From the NCBI GenBank assembly GCA_964460845.1, contig CAYWRZ010000012.1:1-64000 (forward strand): 64,000 nucleotides of DNA, given 5' to 3'. Below are positions 60,693-64,000 of this stretch, piece after piece. Within the stretch, counting starts at the first letter, position 1; each line of letters begins with the position of its first letter. This stretch comes from CAYWRZ01 sp964460845 (lineage in GTDB: Bacteria > Bacteroidota > Bacteroidia > Flavobacteriales_D > UBA2798). The notes beneath the pieces are model-generated. The model saw nothing but the letters and a program-made list of their open reading frames with translations, did no database searches and had not been told where the DNA came from. A program made the position numbers and the translations under genes.

Positions 60693-62885
60693 TTATTTGG
60701 TGAACAGCAGCTCACGCAGCTTGGGCATAGACCAATGCTCGTCGTCCACTTTGATCTCCAGCTTGTCGGCATGGTAGCGGATTGAATCGAAATAAGGTTT
60801 TACCTTGTCGCAGTAGGCCACTGCGCGTTCGCGTGAGTCGGTAAGGTTGTTGGCCTTTTTCCTTTCCTCGATCATTTCTTTGATCTCTACGATAATGGTA
60901 TTGATATGCGTGGTAATCTCGTTTACGAGCTTCTGTAGTCCTTCGGTTTGTTTTTTTCCGGCTGTGCCGAAAAGCTGCTGTTGCCTTTCGAGGTTTTCGA
61001 GCAGCAGGTTTTGGTACTTGATGGCCGAAGGTACGATACGGGTCATGGCGATATCGCCTACCAAACGTGATTCAATCTGGATTTTGAGCACATAGCGATC
61101 CAGCTCTATCTCGTGGCGGGCTTCCAGTTCGCGTTGGGTAAGCACACCGGTTTCTTCAAAGAGCTTGATGGTTTTTTTGTGCAGCAGCACATCGAGCGAA
61201 CGGGGGGTGTCGCGAATATTCGACAAACCGCGTTTGGCAGCCTCTTTTACCCATTCTTCACCATAGCCGTTGCCTTCAAAACGGATCTTTTTCGACTCGA
61301 TAATGTATTTCCGAAGGGTTTGCAGAATCACTTCATCTTTATCTCCGCCTTTGGCAAGCTGTGCATCCACTTCTTTTTTGAATTGGATAAGCTGCGAAGC
61401 GACAATCGTATTGAGTACCATCATCGGACTCCCGCAGTTGGCCGAGGAACCTACCGCACGGAACTCGAATTTATTACCTGTAAAGGCAAAGGGAGAAGTG
61501 CGGTTGCGATCGGTGTTGTCGAGCAAAATTTGCGGAATACGGCCGATGTTCAGTTTAAGCTCCGTTTTGTCTTCGGGGCTCATTTTCCCGCTTTTTACAT
61601 TTTTTTCCAACTCGTTGAGCACCTTCGTCAACTGACGACCGATGAACGCGGAAATGATCGCAGGAGGCGCTTCATGTGCTCCCAAACGGTGGTCGTTAGA
61701 AGCCGAAGCAATGCTGGCGCGGAGAATATCGGCATGGGCTTCAATGGCTTTCAGGGTGTTCACAAAGAAAGTGAGGAACATCATATTGGCCTTGGGCGTT
61801 TTGCCGGGAGCGAGCAGATTTTTCCCGGTGTTTGTGGCCAGCGACCAGTTGTTGTGCTTGCCCGAACCGTTAATGCCGGCAAAAGGTTTTTCGTGGAACA
61901 GCACGCGGAAATTATGCTTGCGTGCAATTTTATCCATCAGATCCATTAGCAGCAGGTTGTGGTCGTTGGCCACGTTCACTTCTTCAAAAATGGGCGCACA
62001 CTCAAACTGGTTGGGGGCTACTTCGTTGTGGCGCGTTTTTACAGGGATGCCCAGTTTCAGCGCCTCGGTTTCAAATTCACGCATATAGGCATACACCCGG
62101 TCGGGAATGGAGCCGAAGTAATGATCTTCGAGCTGCTGACCTTTGGCAGGGGCGTGGCCGAACAGTGCTCGGCCGGTCATAAGCAGGTCGGGACGGGCAT
62201 TGAACAACGCCTGATCCACAAGAAAATATTCCTGCTCCCAGCCTAATGTAGAATGGACTTTAGTGATGTTTTTATCAAAATACTGGCATACGTCGGTGGC
62301 TGCTTTGTCGAGCACACTCAACACTTTCAACAGGGGTGTTTTGTAATCGAGCGCTTCGCTGGTGTATGAAATGAAAATGGTGGGAATACACAGGGTTTTA
62401 CCTATCATAAATGCCGGCGAAGAGGGGTCCCAGGCCGTGTAGCCACGTGCTTCAAAGGTATTACGGATTCCGCCGCTGGGGAAGCTGGAGGCATCGGGTT
62501 CCTGCTGGATGAGCATACTCCCGCTAAATTTTTCAATGGCACGTCCTTCTCCGCCAATTACGGGTTCAAAGAAAGAATCATGCTTTTCGGCGGTAGTGCC
62601 GGTCAGGGGTTGAAACCAGTGTGTATAATGTGTGCCTCCTTTGGAAATGGCCCAGTCTTTCATCCCGCTGGCTACCTGTTCGGCAATAGCCCGATCAATT
62701 TGTCCGCCTTCATTAATGGTTTGTTTTACTTTTTCGTACACATCGCTCGTAAGATGCTGCTGCATAGCGTGGTCGCCAAATACATTTTCTCCGAAAAAGG
62801 AAGAGATTCGGCCCAGACCGGAAGGCGTGGGCAGCGGTTGCCGGTTAAATACTTCTTCGAGTGCGGTAAAGCGGATGGTTGACAT
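60693..62885 (-). CDS. glnN: Glutamine synthetase, class III
   Basis: The 730-residue dodecameric enzyme ligates ammonia to glutamate with ATP. Class III size (~730) and sequence are clear: RFTALEEVFNRQPLP at the start, STLGWEQEYFLVDQ (metal/Glu site), NEVAPNQFECAPIFEE, INGSGKHNNWSLATNTGKN (substrate/nucleotide loop), NRTSPFAFTGNKFEFRAVGS, and the class-specific C-terminal helical part. It lacks the Tyr-adenylylation region of class I. It stands alone on the minus strand with its own terminator and a -7 box (TACATTTG, 62903-62910). Confidence 0.97.
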   Translation of the reverse strand: MSTIRFTALEEVFNRQPLPTPSGLGRISSFFGENVFGDHAMQQHLTSDVYEKVKQTINEGGQIDRAIAEQVASGMKDWAISKGGTHYTHWFQPLTGTTAEKHDSFFEPVIGGEGRAIEKFSGSMLIQQEPDASSFPSGGIRNTFEARGYTAWDPSSPAFMIGKTLCIPTIFISYTSEALDYKTPLLKVLSVLDKAATDVCQYFDKNITKVHSTLGWEQEYFLVDQALFNARPDLLMTGRALFGHAPAKGQQLEDHYFGSIPDRVYAYMREFETEALKLGIPVKTRHNEVAPNQFECAPIFEEVNVANDHNLLLMDLMDKIARKHNFRVLFHEKPFAGINGSGKHNNWSLATNTGKNLLAPGKTPKANMMFLTFFVNTLKAIEAHADILRASIASASNDHRLGAHEAPPAIISAFIGRQLTKVLNELEKNVKSGKMSPEDKTELKLNIGRIPQILLDNTDRNRTSPFAFTGNKFEFRAVGSSANCGSPMMVLNTIVASQLIQFKKEVDAQLAKGGDKDEVILQTLRKYIIESKKIRFEGNGYGEEWVKEAAKRGLSNIRDTPRSLDVLLHKKTIKLFEETGVLTQRELEARHEIELDRYVLKIQIESRLVGDIAMTRIVPSAIKYQNLLLENLERQQQLFGTAGKKQTEGLQKLVNEITTHINTIIVEIKEMIEERKKANNLTDSRERAVAYCDKVKPYFDSIRYHADKLEIKVDDEHWSMPKLRELLFTK

Positions 62886-63451
62886 AAAAGGTTATTTTTT
62901 GGCAAATGTATGCGAAAAAAAGGGGGGTGTTTTTCAAAAAATGCAATTTTTTTTGAACAAGGGGTGGAAAAATGGGGGGTGATCTCCGATTTTATGCTTT
63001 TTGAAATATAAAGCCCTACGGAAAGCATGAATTTTTACAGGAGTGCGTAGGTTGAAAAAGCGAAGAGGTTGAAAGCAGAAAGCAAGTTTGAAGCAGCGCA
63101 GATAGGGTGAGATTTTCTGTATGTAGTTTTTTCGCGCTGAAATAGAGTGAGCGTGGAGACGGGGCGTGCGGCGTGGATAGAGTGGGGAGAAGGTGAACAA
63201 AAGAAAAGCGTTGACCGAACCTTCATCGGAGAGGGAAAAAGACTTGGAAAGGATATTCGTTTTTCGTAGGGCATTCCCACTACTAACCCCTTCCCGGGAA
63301 CAAGTTAGCGGATTTCGCTATACAGCGCAAACCTGTTTTCCCGGCCGATGAAACTTCGAAAATAGCTGTAGTACGTGTTTAGGTAAACCGGGCTATTCGG
63401 CTAATAATAGCAATAAAGGGAGATTCGGGAGTGAAGAGAACGGATTACCCT
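62886..63451. other. 566-base stretch without a recognisable gene
   Basis: The side next to glnN holds its -7 box TACATTTG (62903-62910, minus strand) and G-rich runs (GGGGGG at 62922 and 62975). The middle is unremarkable; short open frames overlap each other and show no coding pattern. A 10-bp palindrome TTCCCGGGAA lies at 63291-63300. The far end runs to the tatA stop. Confidence 0.6.
62903..62910 (-). promoter_or_regulatory. -7 box of glnN
   Basis: TACATTTG on the minus strand fits TAnnTTTG exactly, 17 bases before the ATG. The nearest TTG is at 62935-62937, 24 bases upstream, too far for a standard spacer. Confidence 0.45.
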
Positions 63452-63736
63452 TTATTTTTTAGGGGTATCGCGGAACTCGTCGGGCGCTTCGAGCTCTTTG
63501 CGCAGGTCGATGTCGAGCTTGGTGTCGAGATCAAGGTTAAGGTTGTTCTCTTTTTTGATCTCCTCGGCCGATTCCTGAATATTACGTTGTATGTCGGAGG
63601 CGGCATCTTTCACCTGACGTATGGCACGCCCTAATCCTCGGGCAATACCGGGAATGCTTTCCGGACCGAAGAACAGCAGCACCACTACCAGGATCACGAC
63701 CACTTCGCCCGGACTGATATTTAAAAAAAGCAGCAT
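63452..63736 (-). CDS. tatA: Twin-arginine translocase subunit TatA/E-like
   Basis: The 94-residue protein has an N-terminal TM (GEVVVILVVVLLFFGP) then the hinge FFGPESIPGIARGLGRAI with the TatA FGxxxxP pattern. An amphipathic helix and a charged, acidic tail (NLNLDLDTKLDIDLRKEL) follow. TatA forms the pore for folded Tat substrates; TatB/E variants cannot be fully ruled out. TACTTTTG at 63747-63754 is a possible -7 box. The upstream secDF-type gene has its own terminator, so they are probably separate units. Confidence 0.9.
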   Translation of the reverse strand: MLLFLNISPGEVVVILVVVLLFFGPESIPGIARGLGRAIRQVKDAASDIQRNIQESAEEIKKENNLNLDLDTKLDIDLRKELEAPDEFRDTPKK

Positions 63737-63746
63737 AAGACCGAAA

Positions 63747-63754
63747 CAAAAGTA
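63747..63754 (-). promoter_or_regulatory. Possible -7 box of tatA
   Basis: TACTTTTG on the minus strand fits TAnnTTTG about ten bases before the tatA ATG. No TTG at 19 bases. Confidence 0.35.
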
Positions 63755-63790
63755 ACTAAAAAAAGCCTCTCCGGGGTGGAGAGGCTTTGA
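63755..63790 (-). terminator. Terminator of the secDF-type gene
   Basis: Minus strand: AAAGCCTCTCC / GGAGAGGCTTT, an 11-bp stem over ~5 bases, followed by TTTTTTTAG. It sits 25 bases behind the stop at 63813. Confidence 0.88.
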
Positions 63791-63812
63791 GAATTATCGT
63801 AACCGAATCATT

Positions 63813-64000
63813 TTAGGATTTGCCTTTGGCAGGCGTGTCACCTAACAGTTTCTTTGAAAGGTCGTACACCAGCGGGCTCGATACGAACAGCGAGGAGTAA
63901 GTTCCTACTACGATACCTACGAGCAGCGCAAAGATGAAACCTCTCATCGAATCGCCACCGAAGATGAACATCACCGACAGTACCATAATTACAGTAGCCG
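63813..64000 (-). CDS. SecDF/SecF C-terminal end, truncated by window edge
   Basis: The last 61 codons of a gene that begins beyond the window. They read (in part) MFIFGGDSMRGFIFALLVGI then VGTYSSLFVSSPLVYDLSKK, the last two membrane helices of SecF, which as SecD-SecF assists Sec export with the proton gradient. In Bacteroidota it is usually one SecDF fusion; the window does not show the SecD half, so either is possible. It ends in DTPAKGKS. Confidence 0.85.
   Translation of the reverse strand, partial: ATVIMVLSVMFIFGGDSMRGFIFALLVGIVVGTYSSLFVSSPLVYDLSKKLLGDTPAKGKS

Noticed and set aside
62934..63280. Short minus-strand open frames in the glnN-tatA gap
   Set aside because: They overlap each other in different frames, show no coding pattern, and have no promoter or start context.

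Overview
The window comes from a member of the phylum Bacteroidota; I cannot place it lower from sequence alone. The evidence agrees on several points. Cargo proteins carry type IX secretion (T9SS) sorting domains of both type A and type B, and a PorP/SprF partner is present. There is a class III glutamine synthetase and a SecDF-like export gene. Promoters match the Bacteroidota form TTG-N19-TAnnTTTG (exact at rpsL and yidC). Almost all starts lack a Shine-Dalgarno sequence. The str, S10, spc and alpha ribosomal operons are joined in one run with no tuf.

Layout. 3-4802 is the 3' part of a large secreted beta-helix adhesin built from three recombining modules. 4926-5152 holds tRNA-Leu and tRNA-Gly. 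5266-11786 holds repair and RNA-modification genes (a TerB-like gene, mutS, a SPOUT methyltransferase, a UvrD-type helicase) and a small secreted six-repeat protein that resembles the 7(1) septoil-knot family. 11943-14525 is a TMTC-like membrane protein with TPRs. 14841-31817 is one ribosomal superoperon from rpsL to rplQ with fusA, secY, infA, rpmJ and rpoA embedded. 32059-35584 is a CotH-type T9SS cargo with its PorP/SprF partner. 35599-41297 holds a small unknown gene, an AddB-like nuclease, and an ftsE / glycosyltransferase / OmpR-type regulator operon. 41475-46378 is a giant TPR lipoprotein-or-periplasmic protein followed by an outer-membrane barrel. gyrB (46551-48503) is followed by a low-GC islet with an AlbA_2/ATPase gene broken by one in-frame TGA. 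The rest holds a MuiA-like protein, yidC, a TonB-like protein, ppk1 and ppx behind a Pho-box-like array, rarA, a LytTR regulator, glnN, tatA and the 3' end of a secDF-type gene.

How they work together. Most of the window is housekeeping: translation, secretion (SecY, YidC, TatA, SecDF), repair and replication (MutS, UvrD, AddB-like, RarA, GyrB), and nitrogen and phosphate storage (GlnN, PPK1/PPX). The accessory part is cell-surface biology: two T9SS cargos, a PorP/SprF protein, outer-membrane barrels and the small knotted-repeat protein.

Best leads for a second look: the six-unit HFPD-repeat secreted protein at 9094-9465; the three 8-bp direct repeats with 3-bp spacers in front of ppk1; the broken low-GC gene between two similar terminators; and the recombining modules of the first adhesin.
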